Shown piece after piece: positions 54,677-64,000 of a DNA stretch of 64,000 bases (position 1 is its first letter; the number at the start of each line of letters is the position of its first letter). The position numbers were made by a program, and so were the translations under genes. The notes under the pieces are model-generated. The model had not been told where the DNA came from. It did not search any database and saw only the letters and a list, made by a program, of their open reading frames with translations. This DNA comes from Azorinus chamasolen (lineage: Eukaryota > Mollusca > Bivalvia > Cardiida > Solecurtidae): assembly GCA_963576725.1 (NCBI GenBank), contig OY755252.1:47668140-47732139 (forward strand), in the 5' to 3' direction.

Positions 54677-55132
54677 AAAACTAACAGGATTGTTAGACCA
54701 AGCAATACAGTCTGTTCACAGGGTTGTGCTACTTGCAGTATTCTTGAAATGTCAAGTATAAGTGACACAAATAGGCAATCAGTTTACAATGTGTCAACTA
54801 ATATTAACTGTAGAGAAAGAAATGTAGTATATGCAATTAAATGCAGTAAATGCGATATAATGGTGTATGTCGGTGAAACTGAGAGAGAAATTCGGGAGAG
54901 AATGAAAGAACATTTGAGTGATGTGAGGCATGAGAGAGAGAAGCCAATAAATAGACATTTTGGAATCGGTGGTCATAGCAGTGATGATGTGAGATTTGTA
55001 GTTTTGAAACGGATGTTCCATGCATGTAGAACTGAAAGACAGATCCATGAAACTGATTGGATATGGAGGCTGAGAACCTACAGACCATTTGGCTGTAACA
55101 TCAAAGAGGATAATGCGCTAATGCATGCATGA
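54677..55132 (+). pseudogene. GIY-YIG endonuclease domain of the Penelope-like element
   Basis: Same frame as the reverse transcriptase, separated by one TAA. After the stop comes a Cys-rich linker, CSQGCATC, as in PLEs. From the ATG at 54749 the domain shows VVYAIKC (GIY position, 26-32), YVGETEREIRERMKEHL (YIG position, 40-56), NRHF, GHSSDD, and a C-terminal block, ERQIHETDWIWRL. This nuclease nicks target DNA to prime reverse transcription. Length and motifs look complete, but it cannot be made as part of the RT polyprotein without reading through the stop. Confidence 0.85.
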
Positions 55133-55740
55133 CGTCGTTGCACCCATGACGTCATTTGATGACGTCATTTTTGATGACGTCATGACATTTTAAAAAACAA
55201 CCCAATGTCACCATGACGACGCTGGATCAACATTATTCTCTTTGATTTTATGGCTGAATGCATGTAACAAAAATGTGACGTGTATTTTGACATGATAATC
55301 TTTGACAAAGGCCCTTAGTGGTCGAAATATTAGATCAGAGCAGTTTAAGTATTTATGGAAAATATTACAGACACTTTAGAAAGACGAGTCAGACAAGTAG
55401 TGGTTTTGTTTTGGATTGCTGTTTGAAAATATCCCAGTGCTTTTGTTTTTGTGAAAGCTGATTATTTTGTACGTAAATTGCAAATATGTATAAATATATA
55501 TATACGTGTATATTAATTTCTGTGAATGCGGTGAACTTTGAAAACAGTGTAAACCTAAATTAAAGAGCTCATTGAGGAGCCCTCAGATCAGGATCTGCAC
55601 TACTTGCCATTCTGAATTTCATTTCAGCAATATTTACACCATAATACTGAATGGACTTTACTGTTAAACAATACTGGATCTTTCCACTCTGAACATTCAG
55701 CATTCAAAAGGTTAAGTAAGTTATAAATAGTTAATTTAAC
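55133..55740. other. Retroelement 3' region, spacer and G hairpin
   Basis: 55133-55375 is the likely element 3' region. 55376-55535 unassigned. 55540-55715 is G-like (GTGTAAACCTAAATTAAAGA ... ATCTGCACTACTTGCC). Confidence 0.5.
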
Positions 55741-55961
55741 TCATTCTTTCCTACTGTCGCCTTTCTGCACATCTATAAAACTCATATTTTGAAACCATTG
55801 TGATATGGAGCAAATGCTCTATTTATCACAATGGTTTCAAAACTGCACAATTCTGAATTTCTCCTTTTCTATAGTTAATGCTCCTTTTCGGTAGAATAAT
55901 TCAAAGAGGTTGGGTCTGTTAATAGTGTAGGAGGTTAATAGTGTGGGAGGGAATGAGTTAA
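55736..55961. mobile_element. Family C element
   Basis: TTAA at both ends; GAAACCATTGTGATATGGAG ... CACAATGGTTTCAAAACTGC. Carries a small tandem duplication GGAGGTTAATAGTGT near its right end. Confidence 0.8.
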
Positions 55962-55967
55962 AGTATA

Positions 55968-56540
55968 CTGTAGAACCCTCTAAACCAGACGTTAAACTCG
56001 GTATAGATTTTGGTCTTGGAGACAGGTGGCAGCTTAATGCAGGATGAAAGTCATGCAGAAACCTCATATGAGCTTTCTGCATGACTTTCATCCTGTGTTA
56101 AACAGCCACCTGCCTAAAAGTATCTGAATTCTTCTATACTAGAGTTCCGGTTTAGAGTGGTTTTACATACAGGTCCATTATTAGTTCAGGTTATCTTCAC
56201 AGTTTTGTAAACATTATTGACCCAAACTAGCTTCTGTCTCATCTGATCAGGATCTACACTGATGACTGAATAAAAACATTTACTGGTATTTATGACGGTC
56301 AAAGTGTAGATCCTGATAATAACATCTGGTTTTCATATACAGTAAAACTCGTTCATACCGGAATTTTAGTAGAGAAGAGTTTATATACTTTCAAGTAGGT
56401 TTCTGCTTAATGCAGCGTGAAATTCATGCTCTCTACATGACTTTCATCCTGCATTAAGCTACCACATGTCTCTAAGAGCAATATTATACTAAATTGAATG
56501 TCGTGTTTAAAGGGCTTTTACTGTACATTGTTTTCAAAGT
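55968..56540. mobile_element. Two family D elements
   Basis: 55968-56166 (GACAGGTGGCAGCTTAATGC ... CATGACTTTCATCCTG). 56170-56335 decayed G-like DNA. 56340-56523 with TA on both sides, ends CAGTAAAACTCGTTCATACC and CTTTTACTG. Confidence 0.7.
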
Positions 56541-56586
56541 GCAGAAGATAACTTTTCTGTTTGAGTGGTTCATATAATCTGCATTT

Positions 56587-57026
56587 AACCCTTTACTCCA
56601 TCAATACAACTTTCAATGCTTTTGTCAACAAGGTAGACCAAGTAGAATCAGGGTCTGCTCTGTTTGCTTATATAATTTTATATATCTTATTCTGCATTTT
56701 CTGTCATGATAAAAAATTCCCTTGTTAGCTCGTCTGTTTCAAAGAAATCACGAGCTATTGTCGTAACTCAAGCGTCCGCGTCATCGTTGTCATCCGAAAT
56801 CTTAATATTGACTATAACGTCTTCAATTTTTCATTTACAACCTTCATTTTTGGTATGCATATTCATCTTGACAAGGCCTATCCACCCATATCAAAATGAT
56901 AACAGACGAGCATTCGCACCCGCTTGCGTTGCGTTGCTCTTGTTAATATTTCCATTGTAAAGATCCAGTTGCTTAATATTCATGATGTCATTATTTCTTA
57001 CATGAATATTCATGGAGTAAAGGTCT
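56587..57026. mobile_element. Family B element split by a Helentron-like element (56725-56944)
   Basis: B ends TTAACCCTTTACTCCATCAA and CATGGAGTAAAGG. The insert starts TTAGCTCGTCTG and carries CAGACGAGC near its end, which pairs with the start. Its 3' hairpin GCACCCGCTTGCGTTGC precedes TCTTGTT. Almost the same insert is at 21568-21757. Confidence 0.75.
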
Positions 57027-57322
57027 TAGGTTTAGGATGTATAATACAAATTCTGTACATCGATATTTTTCGACATGTTCTAAAATATATCCTATGCAAA
57101 ATATGGCTCTCCGAAATTTACTTCGGCAGTTCTCGGACAGCCATATTGTGCATCGGATAAGTTGCAGAATATGCGGGAATTTATCAATATTCAGATTTTA
57201 TATCATACATCAGTTATCATAAATGTATATATAGTTAGTCATGATGTTGAACAAAATGTCTCATGAATGTTTTAGAATTTTTATGGCCAGTATATCTGTG
57301 TATAGCTTCCCTGTTTCAGCTT
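57027..57322. other. Spacer, nothing recognised
   Basis: No supported gene or repeat; a short dyad, GTTCTCGGACAGCC, only. Confidence 0.4.
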
Positions 57323-57470
57323 TATCCTTTACTCTATAAAATACGCCTTTTGGTGCCTTTGCAAACAGAATAGACCCAGATCTGATGGCTCCTGTAGGAG
57401 CCATTTGATCTTGGTCTGCTCTTTTTGCAAAGGCACCAAAAGGCGTATTTATGGAGTACAGAGTTATGGT
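57323..57470. mobile_element. Short family B derivative
   Basis: Perfectly symmetric short form: CTCTATAAAATACGCCTTTTGG ... CCAAAAGGCGTATTTATGGAG around TGATGGCTCCTGTAGGAGCC. The usual long right tail is absent, giving one 140-bp hairpin. Confidence 0.75.
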
Positions 57471-57850
57471 CAATCCTTGAGCTGATATGTATACTTGGTA
57501 TATTGAACTGCTTTATATTCAGAAAATAACTTCTCATTAATTTCCCATCAAACAGAAGCATGTGTCATGTATTTTCAGAGAGTTTTTATGCTTGGAAAAC
57601 TTAAATTCCCTCAAACAGATGAATGTAAGCAATCTTCTGTGTTAATGATTATCATATTTTTTATATGTCTCTTTGAATAATATGGGATTTTATCCAAGTT
57701 ATCAGTGTGTGGATATAAAATGAATTTCCATTACATATGTACATATTACTGAAATTTGTATAATTCAAACTTTTCAAATTTTTAAAAGGAAAGTTTCATG
57801 ATAATTTTGATCATTTAAATTTTACATTCCTTTTGAATCAAGTATAGTGT
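57471..57850. other. Spacer, nothing recognised
   Basis: AT-rich, no coding or repeat signal I can support. Confidence 0.45.
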
Positions 57851-58500
57851 ATTTATTCTTTTCTCCATGAATATTTATGCAAGAAATAATGACATTGTCA
57901 GGGCAACAGATAACTGTGTTACACAAATACTAAAATCGTCATTTCTTCACCAAACCCTATGTTGTGACCACTCTTTAGAATCGTCTCTCCGAGCCGATTC
58001 TAAAGAGTGGTCACAACATAGGGTTTGGTGGAGAATTAAAGGAGTTATTCTTGAAAATGTTTTAATTTGCTCATCTGATCTAGAGCTCTGCATGATCATG
58101 TTTGTTTGTTAGTTGAATTTTTGTAGTGGTGTATGAATGTATGATTTGCCTTTTCCATGGCAGAAACTTCAGAATCAGACTTATATAACTCCATAAGCAA
58201 ACAGAGCAGACCCTGATCTGCAAAGGCATGAAGAGGTGTTTATACCATGTAAAGGGTAACTCTCCACTCCATATATACACCTTTACAAACAGAGTAGACT
58301 CAGATTAGATGGCTCCTGTTGCTGTCTGACCGTTGTCTGTTCTGTTTGCCTATAGAATAATAAAGATCTGATTACATAGTTATCTCCCATGGCCCAAAAT
58401 CTCCATGTGTTCATATGCTTTTATGAAAATTTGCGTTATTAATATTCATGATGTCAATATTTCATAAATAAATAGTCATGCAGTGAAGGGTTAACAGTAG
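57851..58500. repeat. Family A inside B, followed by B
   Basis: B left end 57857-57900 (TTTTCTCCATGAATATTTATGC); A 57902-58085 with hairpin CTTTAGAATCGTCTCTCCGA; B remainder 58100-58258; B 58258-58494. Confidence 0.7.
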
Positions 58501-58559
58501 ATATTATATGAATATCAAACCATTGTTTCAATTCTAAGCACAACAGCTTGTTCTTTGTC

Positions 58560-58776
58560 TTAACCCATTCACGTGTTTTGATGCCTCTTTAAAAGTCACT
58601 TTTTTGAAACCATTGTGATATAGAGCATTTGCTCCTCTGGAGCAAATGCTCTGTTTATCACAATGGTTTCAAAACTACACAAATTTTAAAAGTTTCCTTT
58701 TCTCAAGTAAATGCTCCTTATTTGTAGATTTTTCAAAGAGGTTGGGTCTAAAATAGCCTGCGAGGGAATGGGTTAA
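58560..58776. mobile_element. Family C element, TTAA-flanked
   Basis: TTAACCCATTCACGTG and GCGAGGGAATGGGTTAA; tip TTTGCTCCTCTGGAGCAAA. Confidence 0.85.
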
Positions 58777-58995
58777 ATATTGTCTTATTAAACTATTAGT
58801 TTCCTCCTTTTTGGGTTAGAAGTTATACTAGCCAGTGTTCACACTGTTTGAAACAATTCTCATTATAAAAATTGAACCATAAATCCATTTATTGTCAAAA
58901 GAGAATTTGAAAAATTGTATGCTGATGCATATACATGTAAAATATCACTTTATGTATGTATGTACTGTTTCAATTATGTAAAAATGCTGACTCAG

Positions 58996-60835
58996 AGTAA
59001 CAGATAAAGGTTCGTATTCACATACAGTTGAACTTCCATATCTCAAACTCGGATAACTCGAACTTCGGGATAACTCGAACAAAAAGTTCAGTCCTTCCAA
59101 AACTTACAATACATAATTGTTCTAAAATGTATCGTTACAGATATCTGGAAACACATGTCACAGCTTAATACAGGTCTAAAGTAATGCTGAAAGCTCCTAC
59201 AGGAGCTTTCAGCATTACTTTAGACCTGTTTTAAGCTGTAGAATTGAGACATTGTTCAGATTAGAAATCAGGATGACTAGAACTTCTGTTATCTCGAACT
59301 AATTTGTATTGTCCCTTCAAGTTCGAGTTATCGCAGTTCAACTGTACTAGAATGGTCATTGCTGTACCAAACCCTATGATGTGACCACTCTTTAGAACCA
59401 TCTCGAAAGACGATTCTGAAGTGTGGTCACAACATAGGGTTTGATGGAGAAGTAAAGGAATTATGTCTCCCCCATTTATGGGGAGATATATTGTTTTTGC
59501 CAGAGTTGTCTGTCTGTCTGTCCGTCCGTCTGTCCGTCCGTCCGTCTGTCCGTCACAAACTTGTGTCGCGCGTATCTCTGAAACCAGTTAGGCTAGAGTC
59601 ACCAAACTTCACAGGAATGTTCACCAGCATGAGTTGTTGAGCACCTGGGGTTTTTGAATTGTCTCCCCCAGATAATTTTGGAGTTATTGCCCCTGATGAC
59701 TTAAAATTAGAAAAACTTTGTGTCGCGCGTATCTCTGAAACCGCTGGTACTAGAGTCACCAAACTTCACAGGAATGTTCACCAGCATGAGTTGTTGTGCA
59801 CCTATGGTTTTTGAATTGTCTCCCCCTGATAATTCCTGAGTTATTGCCCCTGATATGAATACTTAAATTTATACAAACTTTGTGTCGCGCGTATCTCTGA
59901 AACCAGTAGGGCTAGAGTCACCAAACTTCACAGGATTGTTCACAAGCATGAGTTGTTTTGCTCTTGGGTTTTTTGAATTGTCTCCCCCTGTTAACTTTGG
60001 AGTTACTGCCCCTGATGACTTAAAATTAGACAAACTTTACTTAGTGTCGTGCATATCTCTGAAACCACTAGGGCTAGAGTCACCAAACTTCACAGGAATG
60101 TCGACCAGCATGAGTTGTTGTACAACTGGGATTTTTGAATTGTCTTCCCTTGATAACTTTGGAGTTATTGCCCCTGATATGATTACTTAAAATTAGAGAA
60201 ACTTTGTGTCATGCATATCTTTAAAACCACTAGGGCTAGAGTCACCAAACTTCACAGGAATGTTCACCAGCATGAGTTGTTGTGCACCTGGGTTTTTCTA
60301 ATTGTCTCCCCCTGATAATTCTTGAGTTACTGCCCCTGATATGTTAACTTAAAATTGGAGAAACTTTGTGCTGCATGTATCTCTGAAACCAGTAGGGCTA
60401 GAGTCACCAAACTTCACAGGAATGTTCACCAGCATGAGTTGTTGTGCATCTGGGATTTTTAATTGTCTCCCCCTGATAACTTTGGAGTTACTGTCCCTTA
60501 TGACTTAAATAAGAGAAACTTTACTTTGTGTCACATGTATCTCTGAAACCACTAGTACTAGAGTCACCAAACTTCACAAGAATGTTGACTAGCATGTGTT
60601 TTTGTGTACCTTGACCTGGGGCTTTTGAATTGTCTCCCCCTGACAATGTTGGAATTATTGCCCCTGATGACTTAAACATTAGACCCTGATAAGTTTGGAG
60701 TTACAGACATTACACTTGTGTATTGGAAAGAGAATGGGAGGGGGAGACATCTGTTTTTGTGACAAAAACAAACCTCTAGTTATTTTTGAAAATGTTTGAA
60801 TTTACCCATCTTATCTGGGCCTATGTTGAATTATA
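58996..60835. mobile_element. Family A element split by a family E and a Helentron-like element
   Basis: A start CAGATAAAGGTTCGTATTCA (59001-59020), middle 59347-59460 with the A hairpin, end 60782-60835 (TTGAAAATGTTTGAATTTAC ... TTATCTGGGC). E at 59025-59344 with TA at 59023-59024 and 59345-59346. Helentron-like element 59461-60781. Confidence 0.85.
59461..60781 (+). mobile_element. Helentron-like element with ~165-bp cores
   Basis: Start hairpin ATGTCTCCCCCATTTATGGGGAG, then a (GTCT/GTCC)n stretch. About seven cores carry ATCTCTGAAACCAGTAGGGC, AGAGTCACCAAACTTCACAG and ATGAGTTGTTGTGCACCTGG. GGGGGAGACAT (60740) is the exact complement of the start ATGTCTCCCCC. 3' hairpin TGTTTTTGTGACAAAAACA, then AACCTCTAGTT. 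Its open frames (e.g. 59882-60190) follow the core period. Confidence 0.8.
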
Positions 60836-60844
60836 TCAGAAACA

Positions 60845-61311
60845 TATAAAACACCCGTTTTCCATGAATATTCATGTGAGAAATAATTAATGTATGGATA
60901 TTAATTAGCTGAATTTTATGATCACATCATGTTTACCTAGACAGAAGCTGCAGACTAAGATCTATGTTATATCATAACCGAGCAGGTCTTGGTCATACCT
61001 GAGCCCTCTGATCTGGGCCTACTCTGTTGTCAAAGGTGTCAATTTGCGTCTATAAGAGAAAGAGGAATGGTCAGTGTTTAACCCATTCCCACTTATTTAT
61101 AGCTATTTTTAGACCTAACCTCTTTGATTAAATCTACCAAAAAGGAGCATTAACTAGAGAAAAGGAAATTTTCGGAATTGTGTAATTTTGAAATCATTGT
61201 GATAAATAGAGCATTTGCTCCTGTGGAGAAAATGCTCTATTTATCACAATGGTTTCATAAAGTGACTTTTACAGAAGCGTCAAAAGGCGTCAATATGCGG
61301 GAATGGGTTAA
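60845..61311. mobile_element. Family B element and family C element
   Basis: B ~60850-61065 (left end CCATGAATATTCATGTGAGA, core damaged). C 61078-61311 with TTAA both ends and tip TTTGCTCCTGTGGAGAAAA. Confidence 0.75.
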
Positions 61312-61364
61312 TTATAGAGCCCATCCAGTATGAGAAGGTAGAAGTTGCTAGAGGCCTTTGAATG

Positions 61365-62226
61365 ACAAACAGTGCAGACCCTGATCAGACTGGAGAAACA
61401 ACTGACTGAGTTACAAACAGTGCAGACCCTGATCAGACTGGAGAAACAACTGACTGAGTAACAAACAGTGCAGACCCTGATCAGACTGGAGAAACAACTG
61501 AGTAACAAACAGTGCAGACCCTGATCAGACTGGAGAAACAACTGACTGAGTTACAAACAGTGCAGACCCTGATCAGACTGGAGAAACAACTGACTGAGTT
61601 ACAAACAGTGCAGACCCTGATCAGACTGAAGAAACAACTGACTGAGTAACAAACAGTGCAGACCCTGATCAGACTGGAGAAACAACTGACTGAGTTACAA
61701 ACAGTGCAGACCCTGATCAGACTGGAGAAACAACTGACTGAGTTACAAACAGTGCAGACCCTGATCAGACTGGAGAAACAACTGACTGAGTTACAAACAG
61801 TGCACACCCTGGTCAGACTGGAGAAACAACTGACTGAGTTACAAACAGTGCAGACCCTGATCAGACTGGAGAAACAACTGACTGAGTTACAAACAGTGCA
61901 CACCCTGGTCAGACTGGAGAAACAACTGACTGAGTTACAAACAGTGCACACCCTGATCAGACTGGAGAAACGACTGACTGAGGTACAAACAGTGCAGACC
62001 CTGATCAGACTTTGGAGAAATAACTGACAGGTACAAACAGTGCAGACCCTGATCAGACTGGAGAAACAACTGACTGAGGTACAAACAGTGCAGACCCTGA
62101 TCAGACTTTGGAGAAATAACTGACAGGTACAAACAGTGCAGACCCTGATCAGACTGGAGAAACAACTGACTGAGTTACAAACAGTGCAGGCCCTGATCAG
62201 ACTTTGGATAAGCAACTGACTGAGTT
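61365..62226. repeat. 48-bp tandem array, about 18 copies, grown from a family G core
   Basis: Unit ACAAACAGTGCAGACCCTGA then TCAGACTGGAGAAACAAC and TGACTGAGTT. Left flank 61315-61364 is the normal G left part (ATCCAGTATGAGAAGG). The right end passes into an F hairpin at ACAAACAGTTTGGATCC. Because 48 is divisible by three the array stays open in several frames on both strands (up to 244 codons); I do not regard these as genes. Confidence 0.95.
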
Positions 62227-62300
62227 ACAAACAGTTTGGATCCTGATGAGACACAGAATTACTCTGCATCTGATCTGGATCCAAGCTGTTTACAAATGAC
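62227..62300. mobile_element. Family F hairpin
   Basis: CAGTTTGGATCCTGATGAGA ... GATCTGGATCCAAGCTGTTT. Confidence 0.75.
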
Positions 62301-62339
62301 GTTAGGTCACCATAGGCCGAATGAGGGTTAGTGTGCAAC

Positions 62340-62860
62340 AAATCTTTTACCTGTTAAATATGCATATAAGAAATAATGATATCATGAATATTTATTAGCT
62401 GATGTTTTGTAATGACACATGTACACATGAATGTTTGGTATTGCTAGACTATTCTGTTAGTCAGATCTATTATAAGTTCATAAGCAAACAGAACAGACCC
62501 CGATCAGATGGCTCAGAAGCCAGCTGATCAGAGTATACTCTGTTTGCAAGTGCGTGAAAAGTGGTTGGATAGGTTTGTTCAAGATATTCAGAACCTAGAT
62601 ATGTGTATTGGTGGAAACAATTGGATATGTGTATTGGTGGAAACAACTGGATATGTGTATTGGTGGAAAAAATTGGATATGTGTATTGATGGAAAAAATT
62701 GGATTTTTTACAGTTCTAGAAACTGTAGAATTGCATAAGCAAACACAGAAGACCCTAATCAGACACTTTCTACAGGATTTGTCTGATGCGGGTCTACTCT
62801 GTTTGCAAAAATGCCAAAAGTCGCCTATATGAACGAAAGGTAAGTTAGAAGAATTACCGA
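62340..62860. repeat. Family B elements with a 26-bp tandem repeat inside
   Basis: B left/core 62345-62570 (core GATGGCTCAGAAGCCAGC). 62598-62701 holds four 26-bp units GATATGTGTATTGGTGGAAA plus CAATTG. B core 62735-62850. The tandem lies where the B right tail would be. Confidence 0.75.
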
Positions 62861-62969
62861 CTTAACATTTACCCCCACTGTGAAAAAAAACCCCACTAAT
62901 GTTTGCTACAATTTGGATGGAGTGCAACTGTTACTTGTATTTCGATCTGGTTTTTAAGAAACTATTGAC

Positions 62970-63195
62970 CAGGTGTCGAACAGCTTGGATCCTGATGAGA
63001 CTCCAAGCCACTGATCTCATCTGGATCCAAGCTGTTGGAAAATGCGAGCCAGGTCACGAGTTATGGAATAAGGGTAAAATAATGCAGAGGCTTTGTACAT
63101 CATTTTGATCCTGCATTAAGCTATGCATGGCCTGTCTTGAAAGACTTCATTTGAGTGGCATTATGATTGTAAAGAGGTTTTATTGTACACTTGTT
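62970..63195. mobile_element. Family F hairpin and family D remnant
   Basis: F 62974-63040 (GAACAGCTTGGATCCTGATG ... CATCTGGATCCAAGCTGTT). D remnant 63055-63190 (ATTAAGCTATGCATGGCCTG ... AAGAGGTTTTATTGTA). Confidence 0.65.
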
Positions 63196-63830
63196 TGAAT
63201 GTTTTTGTTCGTTTATAGTCATATGTAGTTGATATGATTGAGATAAGGTGTAATTGTGCCAAAAACTGTTGAATCAAATCAAATATATAAATATAAATAC
63301 ATATTAAAATAAATTATAAAAAACAAAATATCACTTCAAAGTGTTTCTGTTTTAAATCCACCAGCCATTTAGTACCTTAGTTACACTATGTATTCGGACA
63401 CTCAGTCTCCCATCTCTGATCGTTTCCTTCTCGTCAGTGAAAACGCAAGACAAGATATGACACCATTTTGATAACTTGAGTTTTAATATGGGGTATATTT
63501 TTGGCGTTGTCCATGCGTCCCGTAGTCCTATCTCATAAATGGTTTGGATTTTCTTCTAAGAAACATTTTTATAAATTTTTAGTCATGTGAGCCTGCAAGT
63601 GTTACTTACATTGAGGCTGGAACACCAGAGTTATGACTCTGTTTGCCAAGATGTAACATTTTTGTCTGTCCCGAGTCATATATCAGAAACGGTATGGCGA
63701 TTTTCTATGCAACTAGATTTTAAATAGCATCGGAAATTTGGCCCTGCAAGTAGCATTCACATTGACCTTGGAACACTAGACCTATGACCTTTTGTCCACC
63801 GGGGGTCATATCACAGACACGATTTTGAGG
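63196..63830. repeat. Spacer with a ~165-bp imperfect repeat
   Basis: 63500-63830 repeats TGTCC(A/C)..GTC(C/A)..ATATCA.AAA and GCAAGT(G)TTACTTACATTGA-type motifs twice to three times, like the cores of the Helentron-like elements, but element ends were not found in the window. Confidence 0.4.
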
Positions 63831-63837
63831 TGTTCTA

Positions 63838-64000
63838 AGACACTTTGTGTAAATATTTAGTACCGTGAAGAAACTCGGTCCTACAAGTATCTAAGAGACT
63901 TTGTGTAAATATTTAGTACCATGAAGAAACTCGGTCCTACAAGTATCTAGGACACTTTGTGTAAATATTTAGTACCATGAAGAAACTCGGTCCTACAAGT
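63838..64000. repeat. ~57-bp tandem repeat, reaching the window end
   Basis: Three units of GACACTTTGTGTAAATATTT then AGTACC(A/G)TGAAGAAACTCGG and TCCTACAAGTATCT. The array continues beyond the window. Confidence 0.92.

Larger units (their letters stand above)
52973..55375 (+). mobile_element. Penelope-like element, 5' truncated
   Basis: Reverse transcriptase followed by a GIY-YIG endonuclease on one strand and in one frame is the hallmark of Penelope-like elements. The 3' region carries three TGACGTCA sites (55147, 55160, 55175) and a stem GGCC-TTAGT-GGTC followed by GAAA at 55310-55327. The frame opens directly after a TAA at 52970 with no ATG, and the N-terminal part before the RT is short, so the 5' end is probably missing. 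The 3' limit is an estimate. Confidence 0.85.

Noticed and set aside
59882..60190. 102-codon frame MSRVSLKPVGLESPN...
   Set aside because: Its two halves are the same tandem core translated twice; no independent support.
61481..62215. 244-codon minus-strand frame with CTVCNSVSCFSSLIRV repeats
   Set aside because: The 48-bp array is divisible by three and open in several frames; its sequence derives from a MITE stem.

Overview
This looks like animal nuclear DNA, most probably from a bivalve mollusc. It has a long gene split by GT-AG introns, AT-rich intergenic DNA, long microsatellites, a Penelope-like retroelement, tRNA-derived SINEs and very many short palindromic transposon remnants. The bivalve assignment rests on a degenerate copy that resembles, from memory, the tail of molluscan Meta-type SINEs, and on elements with tandem ~130-170 bp cores like oyster 'pearl' repeats. 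The species cannot be read from the window.

Layout. 1-16.2 kb: repeat-rich DNA with a 56-bp satellite, a ~113-bp hairpin-bearing array and a duplicated pair of minus-strand single-exon genes of unknown function (A, 2723-3646; B, 9593-10498). Each pair member has CRE-like TGACGTCA sites upstream and a palindromic element abutting its 3' end. 16.26-42.57 kb: one complete plus-strand gene in 16 coding exons. I assembled it by splice sites into 473 codons including the stop, and it is a sorting nexin 17 (SNX17) ortholog. 42.6-52.9 kb: dense palindromic elements. 52.97-55.38 kb: a 5'-truncated Penelope-like element with a reverse transcriptase and a GIY-YIG endonuclease region, separated by one in-frame stop. 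55.4-64 kb: more palindromic elements, tandem arrays and a rolling-circle-type element.

The mobile DNA falls into families that I name here only for convenience. A: ends in CAGATAAGG-like sequence, core ACTCTTTAGAATCGTCTC. B: TTAA-CCCTTT ends, ~200-260 bp, core CAAACAGAGTAGACCCAGAT. C: TTAA-CCCATTCCCTC ends, ~230 bp. D: TA-CAGTAAAACCTCTCT ends. E: TA-CAGTTGAACCTCGAT ends. F: GGATCC(A/T)GATGAGAC hairpin. G: CAAACAGTGCAGACC hairpin. H: TTAA-CCCTTCGCTTGCT ends. B, C, F and H have the TTAA target and CCC start expected of piggyBac-type MITEs; D and E have the TA target and CAGT start of Tc1/mariner/pogo-type MITEs. B, C, D, E and H share the same dyad tip, CTCC(T)ATAGGAG-like, although their ends are unrelated. 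A second class has asymmetric terminal inverted repeats, a 3' hairpin and T/T insertion, matching Helentron (Helitron2) architecture; one recognisable member is ~1.45 kb.

Every one of the 15 SNX17 introns contains at least one palindromic or Helentron-like element, in one case starting at intron position +7. The only protein-coding content I support is SNX17, genes A and B, and the retroelement. Most other open frames are by-products of microsatellites and palindromes.
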